Positions 1 through 8,237 of a stretch of 64,000 nt of DNA are shown one piece after another. Both the position numbers and the translations under genes were made by a program. Under the pieces are notes generated by a model that saw only the letters and a program-made list of their open reading frames with translations, made no database searches and had not been told where the DNA came from. Every line of letters begins with the position of its first letter. Position 1 is the first letter of the stretch. The stretch covers positions 62,001 to 126,000 of the forward strand of contig CAWEYY010000004.1 in assembly GCA_963813435.1 (NCBI GenBank), written 5' to 3'. Source of the DNA: AC-32 sp963813435. Lineage in GTDB: Bacteria > Actinomycetota > Thermoleophilia > Gaiellales > Gaiellaceae.

Positions 1-1
1 T

Positions 2-7
2 TAGGCT
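2..7 (+). promoter_or_regulatory. -10 box of the TetR-family gene
   Basis: TAGGCT, then a 7-base spacer, then the GTG start of the TetR gene. There is no Shine-Dalgarno sequence. The position fits a TANNNT -10 element of a leaderless transcript. It is one of nineteen such boxes in the window. Confidence 0.5.
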
Positions 8-14
8 ACCAAGC

Positions 15-593
15 GTGTCAGAGCGACGCGCCGAGCTGACCCGCCAGGCCGCCCGCCTCTTCGCGCAGAAGGGCTACCACGGTACGTCGATCGGCGAGAT
101 CGCAGGGGCGCTCGGCGTCCAGAAGGGCTCGCTCTACGCGCACATCGAATCGAAGCAGGACCTCCTCTACGAGACGATGCTCGAGGGGGCGCGCGCGTTT
201 CACGCGGGCCTCGACGCGATCCCGGACGAGCTCGGGCCGGCCGAGAAGATCCGGCTCGCGCTTCGCTCACATCTCCGCGTCGTCGCCGATCAGCTCGACG
301 TCGCCACGGTCTTCGTCCAGGAGTGGCGCTACCTGGAGGGCGAGCGGCGTGAGGAGATCCTCGCCGAGCGCCGCCGCTACGAGGAGCGGATCCGGGCGCT
401 CTTCCGCGAGGGGCGCGAGCTCGGCGAGCTGCGCAGCGACCTCGACGACGCGACCGCGGCGCTGCTCGCGCTCTCGGCCGCGAACTGGGCCTACACATGG
501 CTCCAGCCCGGGCGCGACACCGACAAGCTCGCGGATCGCTTCTTCGCGTTGCTGATCGACGGCATGCGCGGGTACGCGACACCCGAGCCCTAG
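15..593 (+). CDS. TetR/AcrR family transcriptional regulator
   Basis: A 192-residue protein of usual TetR length. The N-terminal 50 residues form the family's helix-turn-helix: a helix with AARLFAQKGYHGTSI, then IAGALGVQKGSLYAHI, then a SKQDLL segment that starts the ligand-binding part. The rest is helical and variable, so the ligand and target genes cannot be read. The GTG start is chosen because it gives a normal TetR N-terminus and sits 7 bases after a TAGGCT box. It ends in a 4-base CTAG shared with the convergent phosphoesterase gene. Whatever it controls upstream lies outside the window. The family call is secure; its role is unknown. Confidence 0.9.
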   Translation: MSERRAELTRQAARLFAQKGYHGTSIGEIAGALGVQKGSLYAHIESKQDLLYETMLEGARAFHAGLDAIPDELGPAEKIRLALRSHLRVVADQLDVATVFVQEWRYLEGERREEILAERRRYEERIRALFREGRELGELRSDLDDATAALLALSAANWAYTWLQPGRDTDKLADRFFALLIDGMRGYATPEP

Positions 594-1111
594 CCGAGCG
601 GGAAGCTGCGCCGCTCGCACCAGCGGCCGTCCTCGCCCTCGGCGTAGAGCTGGGCCTCGCGCACGCGGAGCTCGATCGGGAGCTGCGGTGCGAGCCCGGC
701 GGCGATCCGGTCTAGGAAAGCGCCGTCCTCGGACTCGGCCACGGTCAGGTGCGGGATCACCGTCTCGTGCACGCCCTCGTACGGAGGATGCTCGGGCCAC
801 TCGGCGGCGATCGCCGCGGTCAGTCGCGCGAACGGCTCGGCCGGATCCGGCTCGAGGTAGACGAGCTCCGGCCAGCGCGCCGCGCGGGCGAACACGACGT
901 CGAAGGCGGGAGCGGCCGCGATCAGCCGGGCCAGGCGCTCCTCGACGCCCTCCGTGATCTGCTCCACAGGCACGAACGGGTAGAGCAGCGTGACGTGCGG
1001 CGGAAGCCCCAGCGGCGCGTCATACGTGTGGCGGAGCCGCAGCTCGCCAACGGCCTGCTCGGCCTGCGGTACCGCGACGATGACTGCCGACTCGCGGTCG
1101 GGTCGTGGCAT
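590..1111 (-). CDS. 2'-5' RNA ligase family protein (2H phosphoesterase)
   Basis: A 173-residue protein with the two HxT-type motifs of the 2H phosphoesterase superfamily: HVTLLYPF near residue 40 and HLTV near residue 120. The two histidines would act on cyclic or 2',5'-linked phosphodiesters, but no substrate can be named from sequence. The ATG start at 1111 leaves 12 bases to the divergent start codon of the lipid kinase, so both promoters must sit inside the opposite gene's first codons. A weak CATACT box lies 9 bases before this ATG and overlaps the kinase start. The 3' end overlaps the TetR stop. Confidence 0.8.
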   Translation of the reverse strand: MPRPDRESAVIVAVPQAEQAVGELRLRHTYDAPLGLPPHVTLLYPFVPVEQITEGVEERLARLIAAAPAFDVVFARAARWPELVYLEPDPAEPFARLTAAIAAEWPEHPPYEGVHETVIPHLTVAESEDGAFLDRIAAGLAPQLPIELRVREAQLYAEGEDGRWCERRSFPLG

Positions 1112-1123
1112 GCTCGCGCCAGT

Positions 1124-2014
1124 ATGGACGTCGTCCTCGTCGTCAACCCGTTCGCCAGCTCGGTGACGGCCGCGGGCGTCCACGAGGTGGAAGAAGAGCT
1201 CGGTCGCGCCGGCACGGTGCGCACGCTCCTCACCGAGCGGCCGGAGCACGGCGTGGAGCTGGCCCGTGAGGCGTCCGGCGCGGACGCGCTGGTCGTCTTC
1301 TCCGGCGACGGCGGTTTCAACGAGGTGTTGAACGGGCTCGACGACGACATCCCGGTCGGCTTCCTGCCCGGAGGGGGGACGAACGTGCTTTCCCGCGCCC
1401 TTGGGCTGCCGAGGGACGCGGCCGAGGCCGCGAGGCAGGTAGCGGAGGCGATCGAGCTCGGCCGTACTCGCACGATCTCGCTCGGACGGGTGAACGGCCG
1501 CCGGTTCGGCTTCTCCGCGGGGATCGGCCTCGACGCAGAGCTCATCCGGCGCGTCGACGCGCTCGGGCGGCGCGAGGACGGCAGGCGCCCGGGCGACCGC
1601 GCGTTCTTCTTCGCGGCTCTGCGTCTCCTGGGCGAGCGGCGCGGCCGGTTCGAGCCCGCGCTCGAGATTCAGGGCCTGGGACGTGCGGCGTTCGCGCTCG
1701 TCGCGAACACCGATCCGTACACCTACGCCGGGTCGTTTCCCCTGCGCGTGACGCCCGAGGCTCGTTTCGAGCTCGGCCTCGACGTGGCTGCGCCTGCCTC
1801 GGTCCGGCCGTGGGCGGTGCCGGGCCTGCTCCGGTATGCCCTGACCGGTCGGGGCCGCCCGGGCCCGGCCGACCTCCTGCTCGGCCACGACCTCGACCGG
1901 ATCGAGATCACCTGCGACCGGCCCCTGCCGCTCCAGGTCGACGGCGAGGATCTCGGCGATGTCGAGGCCGCCGTCTTCGAAGCCGAGCGGAATGCCGTGA
2001 ACGTGCTCGTCTAG
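1124..2014 (+). CDS. Diacylglycerol/lipid kinase family protein (YegS/DagK-like)
   Basis: A 296-residue protein with the DAGK catalytic fold. It opens with a VVNPFASS strand, has the nucleotide-binding FSGDGGFNEVLNGL motif near residues 63-76, then FLPGGGTNVLSRALG near residues 85-98. The C-terminal half ends in LQVDGEDLGD, the usual second-domain motif of bacterial lipid kinases. It would phosphorylate diacylglycerol or a related lipid at the inner membrane face; the exact lipid is not readable. The start is the ATG at 1124, divergent from the 2H phosphoesterase gene. Its TAG stop is also the first three bases of the -10 box of the next gene. Confidence 0.85.
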   Translation: MDVVLVVNPFASSVTAAGVHEVEEELGRAGTVRTLLTERPEHGVELAREASGADALVVFSGDGGFNEVLNGLDDDIPVGFLPGGGTNVLSRALGLPRDAAEAARQVAEAIELGRTRTISLGRVNGRRFGFSAGIGLDAELIRRVDALGRREDGRRPGDRAFFFAALRLLGERRGRFEPALEIQGLGRAAFALVANTDPYTYAGSFPLRVTPEARFELGLDVAAPASVRPWAVPGLLRYALTGRGRPGPADLLLGHDLDRIEITCDRPLPLQVDGEDLGDVEAAVFEAERNAVNVLV

Positions 2015-2017
2015 GGT
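2012..2017 (+). promoter_or_regulatory. -10 box of the DUF4129 gene, sharing the upstream stop codon
   Basis: TAGGGT with a 6-base spacer to ATG 2024. The TAG is the stop codon of the lipid kinase gene. Confidence 0.5.
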
Positions 2018-2023
2018 TCTGCC

Positions 2024-2920
2024 ATGGGCGGCGCCCGGAAGCTCATGCTGAGCGGGATCGCGCTGATCGCGCTGCTTGCGCTCGTCGCCGTCGCGAGCCA
2101 CGCGCACCGTCCAGGCGGTGGCACTGGGGCAGGCCCCGAGCACGCGCCCACGCTGATCACGGACTACGTCGCGAGCGTGATGATCGTCCTCTTCCCTTTC
2201 GGAGCGATCTTCGTGGTCTGGGGCCTCTTCCGGAGTCGGCGGCAGGCGCTGCTCGAAGGGCGGACCAGCTGGTGGCGCAGCCTCGTGCTCGTCACGGCAA
2301 TGTCGATCGTTGGAGGCCTCGCTATCTATTTCGCCAGAGGGCACCAACTCTTGCCGTTCGGACGGCCGGGTCAGCCGTCCAGCTCCAAGCTCCAGACGGG
2401 GAAGAGCTCGAAGTCGCAGAAGGGGAAGCCGGCGCCGGCGGTCGACTCCCCGTCGAGCCACTTCCGCTGGGAGGTCGCGCTCGTCATGGGGTCGATCGTG
2501 GTGGCGATCGGATTCAGCGCGGCGGCGATCTATTACGGGCGCTGGCGCGCGGGCGACGCCTGGGACCGAGAGGCGGCTCTCGCGATCGCTCTCGACGAGG
2601 TCCTAGCGGACACGCTCGACGACCTGCGGGCCGAGGGCGACGCACGGCGGGCCGTGATCCGCACCTACGCGCGGATGGAGAAGACGTTCGGCGCCTACGG
2701 CGTCTCGCGTGAGGAGTCGGAGACCCCGCAGGAGTACGTCGAGCGCGTGCTCGCCCGGCTCCAGGTGAGTGCGTTCGCGGTCCAGCGGCTGGCGCGGCTC
2801 TACGAACGGGCGAAGTTCAGCGAGCACCAGATCGACGCGGGCATGAAGGACGAGGCGATCGAGACCCTCGTCGGCCTCCGCGCGGAGCTCGAGCACAAGC
2901 CCGAGGAGCGGGCGGCATGA
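2024..2920 (+). CDS. DUF4129 domain membrane protein
   Basis: A 298-residue protein. It has a first hydrophobic segment at residues 5-24, a second near 45-68, a third near 80-98, a low-complexity linker rich in S, K and G, and a last membrane segment near 148-170. The cytosolic C-terminal part (about 180-285) holds the DUF4129 pattern: VIRTYARMEKTFGAYGV, followed by ETPQEYVERVL. In many actinobacteria this family sits beside MoxR ATPase and DUF58 genes, as here, in a cluster whose membrane function is not established. It overlaps the next gene by 4 bases (ATGA), so translation is probably coupled. Confidence 0.8.
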   Translation: MGGARKLMLSGIALIALLALVAVASHAHRPGGGTGAGPEHAPTLITDYVASVMIVLFPFGAIFVVWGLFRSRRQALLEGRTSWWRSLVLVTAMSIVGGLAIYFARGHQLLPFGRPGQPSSSKLQTGKSSKSQKGKPAPAVDSPSSHFRWEVALVMGSIVVAIGFSAAAIYYGRWRAGDAWDREAALAIALDEVLADTLDDLRAEGDARRAVIRTYARMEKTFGAYGVSREESETPQEYVERVLARLQVSAFAVQRLARLYERAKFSEHQIDAGMKDEAIETLVGLRAELEHKPEERAA

Positions 2921-3438
2921 AGCGTCTCCTGACGGCTTCGGCGTTCTACCTCACGCTGATCACGATCGCGCTGTTCGTCTCGCGCTCGGTGCAGCCCGGC
3001 CGCCACGAGCTCGAGCTCGACATCTACATCCTGCTCGTCGGGACCCTCGCGGTCTTCACCGCGGTCCTGATCACGCGCGAGGCCTTCCCGCCCTCGACCG
3101 GCTCTGCGCTCGCCAAGGCGCTCGAGGTCGAGCCCGTGGAGTCGGTCCGGCCGCCCGACCTGGAGCGGACGGAGCGGCTGCTGACGATCTCGGCCGCGAC
3201 GGCGTTCGACTTCCACTACCGGCTGCGCCCGATCCTGCGCGAGGTCGCCGAGCAGCGGCTGGCGGACCGCCGCGGGCTCAGGCTCGACGCCGGTGGGCCT
3301 GAGGTCGAGGCTGCCCTCGGCGACGAGCTGTGGGGTCTCCTGCGCCCCGACCGCGAGGCGCCGGAGGAGCGGTTCACACCCGACGTCGACCGAGACACCA
3401 TCGAGCGCGCGGTCGAGCGGCTGGAGGCGATTCAGTGA
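2917..3438 (+). CDS. Membrane protein of the MoxR/DUF58 cluster, function unknown
   Basis: A 173-residue protein with two predicted transmembrane helices (about residues 4-20 and 33-52) and a charged cytosolic C-terminal part containing FDFHYRLRPILREVAEQRL. No family is recognised with certainty. Its place between DUF4129 and MoxR genes, with 4-base overlaps at both ends (ATGA upstream, GTGA downstream), indicates it belongs to the same complex or process. Confidence 0.7.
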   Translation: MKRLLTASAFYLTLITIALFVSRSVQPGRHELELDIYILLVGTLAVFTAVLITREAFPPSTGSALAKALEVEPVESVRPPDLERTERLLTISAATAFDFHYRLRPILREVAEQRLADRRGLRLDAGGPEVEAALGDELWGLLRPDREAPEERFTPDVDRDTIERAVERLEAIQ

Positions 3439-4409
3439 CAATCGAACAGCTGGCGGAGCTGGCGGACCGGATCCTGTCCGAGGTCGAGCGCGCGATCGTC
3501 GGCAAGCGCGAGGCGCTCGAGCTCGTGCTGATCGGGATGCTCGCCGACGGACACGTCCTGATCGAGGACTTCCCCGGCCTCGCGAAGACGATGATCGCCC
3601 GCGCCTTCGCGCAGGTGACGAGCATCGGCTTCACGCGCATCCAGTTCACGCCTGACCTGATGCCCTCGGATGTGACCGGCTCGTCGATCTTCAATCAGCG
3701 CGAGTCCGACTTCGAGTTCCGCCCGGGGCCGATCTTCACCAACCTCCTCCTCGCCGACGAGATCAACCGCGCCCCACCGAAGACCCAGGCCGCGCTGCTC
3801 GAGGCGATGCAGGAGCGGCAGGTCACGATCGAAGGCACGACCCGGCCGCTCGAGGCGCCGTTCCTCGTGCTCGCGACGCAGAATCCGATCGAGTACGAGG
3901 GCACCTACCCGCTGCCCGAGGCGCAGCTGGACCGCTTCCTGCTGCGGCTCGGCGTCGGCTACCCGGGCCGCGAGGAGGAGTGGGACGTCCTCGAGCGCAG
4001 GATCGAGCGCGCCGCCGATGAGGTCGTGCTCTCGCCGATCGTGGGGCGGGACGAGCTGCTCGAGATGCAGCGAGCGGTCGAGGACGTGCACGTCGACCGG
4101 AGCGTCGGGCTCTACATGGTCGACCTCGTGGCGGCCACGCGGAGCGCATCCGGGATCCAGGTCGGCGCCAGCCCGCGCGGCTCGCTCGCGCTGCTGAAGC
4201 TCTCCCGCTGCCGGGCGGCGCTCGACGGCCGCGACTACGTCGTCCCGCAGGACGTCAAGGCGGTCGCCGTGCCCGCGCTCGCGCACCGGCTCTCCCTCCG
4301 CCCCGAGCTCTGGGTGCAGCGGCTGCGGCCGGCCGACATCGTCGCCGAGCTGCTCGACCGGGTGCCGACGCCCAAGACCGAGGCAGAGCCCGAGCTCGCC
4401 GCCGAGTGA
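3435..4409 (+). CDS. moxR: MoxR family AAA+ ATPase
   Basis: A 324-residue AAA+ ATPase. The Walker A region is EDFPGLAKT with its lysine near residue 51, Walker B is LLLADEINRAPPKTQ, and the sensor region reads VLATQNPIEYEGTYPLPEAQLDRF, a MoxR signature (quoted here only as far as needed to locate it). MoxR ATPases act as chaperones for von Willebrand or DUF58 partner proteins. The GTG start at 3435 overlaps the upstream stop (GTGA), and the stop again overlaps the DUF58 start (GTGA). This gives one co-translated set with the DUF4129, unknown and DUF58 genes. Confidence 0.9.
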   Translation: MTIEQLAELADRILSEVERAIVGKREALELVLIGMLADGHVLIEDFPGLAKTMIARAFAQVTSIGFTRIQFTPDLMPSDVTGSSIFNQRESDFEFRPGPIFTNLLLADEINRAPPKTQAALLEAMQERQVTIEGTTRPLEAPFLVLATQNPIEYEGTYPLPEAQLDRFLLRLGVGYPGREEEWDVLERRIERAADEVVLSPIVGRDELLEMQRAVEDVHVDRSVGLYMVDLVAATRSASGIQVGASPRGSLALLKLSRCRAALDGRDYVVPQDVKAVAVPALAHRLSLRPELWVQRLRPADIVAELLDRVPTPKTEAEPELAAE

Positions 4410-5680
4410 CGCGCACCGCGACCCCGAAGCTCGGTGCCTACACGGCGCTCGCCGGGCTCGGGCTCCTGGGAGCGCTCGTGCTCGGACGGCCCGAGCTGGT
4501 CGCGCTCGCGGCGCCGTTCGCGGCCGTGCTCGTCGTCGGACTCTCGCTCGCGGAGGCGCCGAAGGTCCACTGGACGTTCGCGCTCGAGCACGAGCGCCAG
4601 CTCCAGGGCGAGACCGTCGGCGTCGAGATCGAGCTGCGCGCCGACTACCCGGTCGGCCGGCTCGAGCTCCTGCTCGACCTCCCGCGGGGCATCGTGGCAG
4701 AGACGCCGAACCCGATGCTGATCTCGCTCGGGTGGGCCGAGCGGCGCGAGATCGACCTCGAGCTCCGCTGCCGCCGCTGGGGCGCGTACCGCGTCGGCGA
4801 CCTCGTGCTCCGATCGCAGGATCGGCTCGGGCTGCTCGTGTACGAGTGGACGCTCCAGGAAGAGCGCCCGCTCAAGGTCTATCCGCGGGGAGAGAGCCTG
4901 CGCCGGCTCCTGCGGCCGCTCGAGACCCAGGCGTTCGCCGGCAACCAGGTTCCGCGTGCCCGCGGCGACGGGATCGAGTTCGCCGACGTCCGGCCCTTCG
5001 TCTCCGGCGACAGCCTGCGCCGGATCAACTGGCGCGCGACCGCGAAGCGCGGCGAGACCTGGGTCACAGAGACGCACCCGGAGCGAAACGCCGACGTCGT
5101 GATCTTCCTCGACACGTTCCTCGAGACGAGGGAGCACGACCAGGGCACGCTCGACCAGACGATCAGCGCCGCCGCCTCGCTCGTCCTTCACTACCTGCGC
5201 GAGAAGGACCGCGTCGGCCTCGTCGCCTTCGGCGGCGTCCTCAACTGGCTCACCGTCTCGAGCGGGATCGTCCAGCTCTACCGCATCCTCGACTCGCTGC
5301 TAGACGCCGAGATCTTCCTCAGCTACGCCTGGAAGGACATCGACCTGCTGCCCGTCCGCACGCTGCCGCCGCGCTCGCTCGTGCTGGCCCTCTCGCCGCT
5401 GCTCGACGAGCGGGGCGTGAGCTCGCTGCTCGACCTGCGCGCCCGCGGCTTCGACCTCGCGCTGATCGAGACCTCGCCCGTTCCCTTCGCCGCGCCTGAC
5501 GAGGGCCACCCCGACGGCGAGCTCGCGTACCGGCTCTGGCAGCTGCGCCGTGAGGCTCTTCGCTCACGGTTCATGCGCCTGGGCGTGCCGGCCGTGGAGT
5601 GGCGGGCGGGGATGCCCCTGGAGCTCGCACTGGAGGAGGTGAGCTCATTCAAGCGCCACGCCCGCTTGGCGCGCGCCTAG
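4406..5680 (+). CDS. DUF58 domain protein (MoxR partner)
   Basis: A 424-residue protein. Two N-terminal hydrophobic stretches (about 10-25 and 28-46) are followed by a beta-rich region and the DUF58 core: GDGIEFADVRPFVSGDSLRRINW near residues 188-210, then a VWA-like segment VVIFLDTF with ERNADV before it. This is the expected partner of the MoxR ATPase immediately upstream. The last codons also contain a perfect Shine-Dalgarno sequence (AGGAGGTGA, 5634-5642) placed for an ATT start of the next gene. The family is clear; the cellular role is not established. Confidence 0.88.
   Translation: MTRTATPKLGAYTALAGLGLLGALVLGRPELVALAAPFAAVLVVGLSLAEAPKVHWTFALEHERQLQGETVGVEIELRADYPVGRLELLLDLPRGIVAETPNPMLISLGWAERREIDLELRCRRWGAYRVGDLVLRSQDRLGLLVYEWTLQEERPLKVYPRGESLRRLLRPLETQAFAGNQVPRARGDGIEFADVRPFVSGDSLRRINWRATAKRGETWVTETHPERNADVVIFLDTFLETREHDQGTLDQTISAAASLVLHYLREKDRVGLVAFGGVLNWLTVSSGIVQLYRILDSLLDAEIFLSYAWKDIDLLPVRTLPPRSLVLALSPLLDERGVSSLLDLRARGFDLALIETSPVPFAAPDEGHPDGELAYRLWQLRREALRSRFMRLGVPAVEWRAGMPLELALEEVSSFKRHARLARA
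5634..5642 (+). promoter_or_regulatory. Perfect Shine-Dalgarno sequence inside the DUF58 gene
   Basis: AGGAGGTGA is fully complementary to the usual 16S rRNA 3' end. AGGAGG ends 7 bases before an ATT codon at 5647 that is in frame with the downstream membrane-protein gene. It decides the start of that gene. Confidence 0.5.
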
Positions 5681-6186
5681 CCACGGCTGCCGGCGCCCTC
5701 GTGGTTGCCGCGGCGCTGGCGCTGACCTCGCTCGGCCACGGGCGGCTCGACGGCTGGCCGCTCGTCGGGGTCGGCGGGTGGGGCGTGCTCTGCCTCTGCG
5801 CCGGGCTGCTGTTCAGGCGCAGCGGGGCGCTGCTCGCCGGGATGGTCTTCCTCGGAGTCGAGCAGGCGGCGCGCCTGGCGACGGGCCCGAGCGGCACCGA
5901 CGCGTGGGCCCCGCTCTACGCAGCGGGTTTCCTGTTCGTGGCCGAGCTCGCGTGGTGGTCGATCGAGCCGCGCGTGGCCGCCTGGTGGGACCTGCGGGTG
6001 GTCGTCCGGCGGATCGTGGTCGTCGTCTGTGCGTGCTTCGGATCGGCGGTGCTCGCTGCGCTGGTGATGGTCGCGGCGGGCGCGCCGATCGCCGGAGGCG
6101 TCGAGCTCGAGCTCGTCGGCGTCGCCGCCGCGACGGCCGCGCTCGTCCTGGTCGCCGTGGTCGCCCGCACGCACAGGTTCGGCTAG
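5647..6186 (+). CDS. Small polytopic membrane protein, function unknown, probable ATT start
   Basis: A 179-residue protein if started at ATT 5647, with about five hydrophobic segments (roughly residues 11-26, 38-52, 60-72, 85-105, 118-160). No family was recognised. No ATG, GTG or TTG lies at a sensible place: the GTG at 5599 would overlap DUF58 by 82 bases, and the GTG at 5701 starts inside the first helix. ATT 5647 follows a perfect ribosome-binding site with ideal spacing. It overlaps the DUF58 end by 34 bases and so belongs to that operon. The start remains an inference. Confidence 0.55.
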   Translation: MQAPRPLGARLATAAGALVVAAALALTSLGHGRLDGWPLVGVGGWGVLCLCAGLLFRRSGALLAGMVFLGVEQAARLATGPSGTDAWAPLYAAGFLFVAELAWWSIEPRVAAWWDLRVVVRRIVVVVCACFGSAVLAALVMVAAGAPIAGGVELELVGVAAATAALVLVAVVARTHRFG

Positions 6187-6189
6187 ATT
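6184..6189 (+). promoter_or_regulatory. -10 box of the dehydrogenase operon, sharing the upstream stop codon
   Basis: TAGATT with a 7-base spacer to GTG 6197. The TAG is the stop codon of the preceding membrane-protein gene. Confidence 0.5.
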
Positions 6190-6196
6190 CGCGCCC

Positions 6197-7270
6197 GTGA
6201 CCGAAACGCTACGCGTCCCGGAATCACGTGACCTTCGCCGCGTGATCGGCGACGGCGAGAGCGTTCCGGACGGCGAGGTCGAGGGGCTCACCGACGCCGA
6301 CCTGCTCGAGCTCCACCGCTGGCTCGTGCTCCTGCGCACGTACGACGAGCGCTCGGTCGTCTACCACAGCCAGGGCCGGATCGGCACGTACGCGATCTTC
6401 TGGAACCACGAGGCGATGCAGGCCGGCTCGGTCTACGCGCTCGAGCGCGAGGATTGGATCTTCCCGAGCTACCGCGAGTCGGCTATCGGGCTCCTGCGCG
6501 GACTGCCGGCCGAGACCGCGCTCTCCTGGTGGCGCGGCCACCCGGCCGGCTGGTGGAACCCGGCCGACTGGAACGTCGCGTCGATCTGCGTGCCGATCGG
6601 GACGCACGTGCCGCATGCCGCCGGGCTCGCCTGGGGGAAGAAGCTGCGCGGCGAATCGGCCTGCGCGATCGTCTACTTCGGCGACGGCGCTACCTCCGAG
6701 GGCTCGTTCCACGAGGGCGCCAACCTGGCCGGGGTGATGCGGGCGCCGCTCGTCCTCTTCTGCAACAACAATCAGTGGGCGATCTCGACGCCGGTCCAGG
6801 AACAGACGGCCGCAGAGACGCTGGCCGACAAGGCAGCCGGTTACGGGATGCCCGGGGTGCGGGTGGACGGGGCAGACGTGCTGGCCGTCTACGAGGCGAC
6901 ACGGGAAGCGGTCGCGCGAGCGCGCGCGGGCGAGGGCCCGACGTTCATCGAGGCGGTCACCTACCGCGTGGCGCCGCACGCGACGGCCGACGATCCCGCC
7001 GCCTACATCGACCCCGCCCGGGTCGCGGAGGAGAAGGAGCGCGAGTGCCTCGGCCGCTACGAGGGGTACCTACGGCGCCTGGGGCTCCTCTCGGACGAGG
7101 CCGCGGAAGCCGTGCGTACCGAGGCGGCGGAGCTGATGCGCGCGGGGATCGCCGCGGCGGAGGCCGAGCCGCCGGCCGACCCCGGGCTCGTGTTCTCGCA
7201 CGCGTACGCGGACCCGCCCGCGTCGCTCGAGGACGACCTGGCCGAGCTGCGGAGGATCCTCGGTGGCTGA
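6197..7270 (+). CDS. pdhA: 2-oxoacid dehydrogenase E1 component, alpha subunit
   Basis: A 357-residue thiamin-diphosphate-dependent E1 alpha subunit. The cofactor-binding motif starts at GDGATSEGSFHEG near residue 162 and closes at CNNNQWAIS near residue 190. It decarboxylates a 2-oxoacid (pyruvate most likely; branched-chain acids possible) and hands the acyl group to the lipoyl domain of E2. The GTG start follows a TAGATT box by 7 bases. Its end overlaps the E1 beta start by 8 bases. No E3 (dihydrolipoamide dehydrogenase) gene lies in the window, so E3 must come from elsewhere. Confidence 0.9.
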   Translation: MTETLRVPESRDLRRVIGDGESVPDGEVEGLTDADLLELHRWLVLLRTYDERSVVYHSQGRIGTYAIFWNHEAMQAGSVYALEREDWIFPSYRESAIGLLRGLPAETALSWWRGHPAGWWNPADWNVASICVPIGTHVPHAAGLAWGKKLRGESACAIVYFGDGATSEGSFHEGANLAGVMRAPLVLFCNNNQWAISTPVQEQTAAETLADKAAGYGMPGVRVDGADVLAVYEATREAVARARAGEGPTFIEAVTYRVAPHATADDPAAYIDPARVAEEKERECLGRYEGYLRRLGLLSDEAAEAVRTEAAELMRAGIAAAEAEPPADPGLVFSHAYADPPASLEDDLAELRRILGG

Positions 7271-8237
7271 GCTGACGCTCGTCGACGCGATCAACGACGC
7301 GTTCCACGTCGAGCTCGGCCGCGACCCGAACGTGATGGTCATGGGCGAAGACGTCGGCCGTGCCGGCGGCGTCTTCCGCGCGACCGCCGGGCTGCGCGAC
7401 CGCTTCGGCGCCGAGCGCTGCGTCGACACGCCTCTCGCCGAGGCGGGAATCCTCGGCTCGGCCGTCGGCCTCTGCATGGCCGGCTGGCGGCCGGTCTGCG
7501 AGATGCAGTACGACGCGTTCTCCTATCCCTGCCTCGACCAGCTGATCACGCACGTGGGTCGCTACCGCTGGCGCACGGGCGGGAAGATGGAGTTCCCGCT
7601 CGTCGTCCGGATGCCCTACGGCGGCGGCGTTCGCGCGCCCGAGCTGCACGACGACTCGCCCGAGGCGTACTACGTGCACACGCCCGGCGTGAAGGTCGCG
7701 ATTCCGTCGACCCCGGCCGACGCGAAGGGGTTGCTGGCAGCCGCGATTCGCGATCCCGATCCGGTCGTCGTGCTCGAGCCGAAGCTCCACTACCGGACGA
7801 TGCGCGGCGAGGTGCCCGACGGGGAGCACGTCGTTCCGCTCGGAGAGGCCCGGGTCGCGCGCGAGGGCTCGGACGTGACGCTGGTCGCGTACGGCTCGAT
7901 GGTGCCGCTCGCCGAGGAGGCGGCCGACGCGCTCGCGGGCGAGGCGTCGGTCGAGGTGCTCGACATCCGGACGCTGAAGCCGCTGGACGAGGATGCGCTG
8001 CTGTCCGCGGCCGCGAAGACGGGCCGCGTCGTGATCCTGCAGGAGGCGCCGCGCACGGCGGGCTACGGCGCGGAGCTGGCCGCGATCCTGGCCGAGAAGG
8101 CGATGCTCGACCTGCAGGCGCCGGTCGTGCGCGTGACGGGCTACGACGTCCCGTACCCGTACTGGCAGATCGAGGACGCGTACATGCCGTCGGTCGAGCG
8201 CGTGCTCGACGCCGCGCGGAGACTGCTCGAGTTCTGA
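7263..8237 (+). CDS. pdhB: 2-oxoacid dehydrogenase E1 component, beta subunit
   Basis: A 324-residue transketolase-like E1 beta subunit of normal length. It starts with the typical LVDAINDAFHVEL and has MGEDVGRAGGVFRAT near residues 25-39, then FPLVVRMPYGGG near residue 115. The C-terminal half (about 195-320) is the transketolase C domain with EVLDIRTLKPLD. It pairs with E1 alpha, whose gene it overlaps. The TGA stop at 8235-8237 overlaps a CTG codon that looks like the start of the next gene. Confidence 0.92.
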   Translation: MAELTLVDAINDAFHVELGRDPNVMVMGEDVGRAGGVFRATAGLRDRFGAERCVDTPLAEAGILGSAVGLCMAGWRPVCEMQYDAFSYPCLDQLITHVGRYRWRTGGKMEFPLVVRMPYGGGVRAPELHDDSPEAYYVHTPGVKVAIPSTPADAKGLLAAAIRDPDPVVVLEPKLHYRTMRGEVPDGEHVVPLGEARVAREGSDVTLVAYGSMVPLAEEAADALAGEASVEVLDIRTLKPLDEDALLSAAAKTGRVVILQEAPRTAGYGAELAAILAEKAMLDLQAPVVRVTGYDVPYPYWQIEDAYMPSVERVLDAARRLLEF

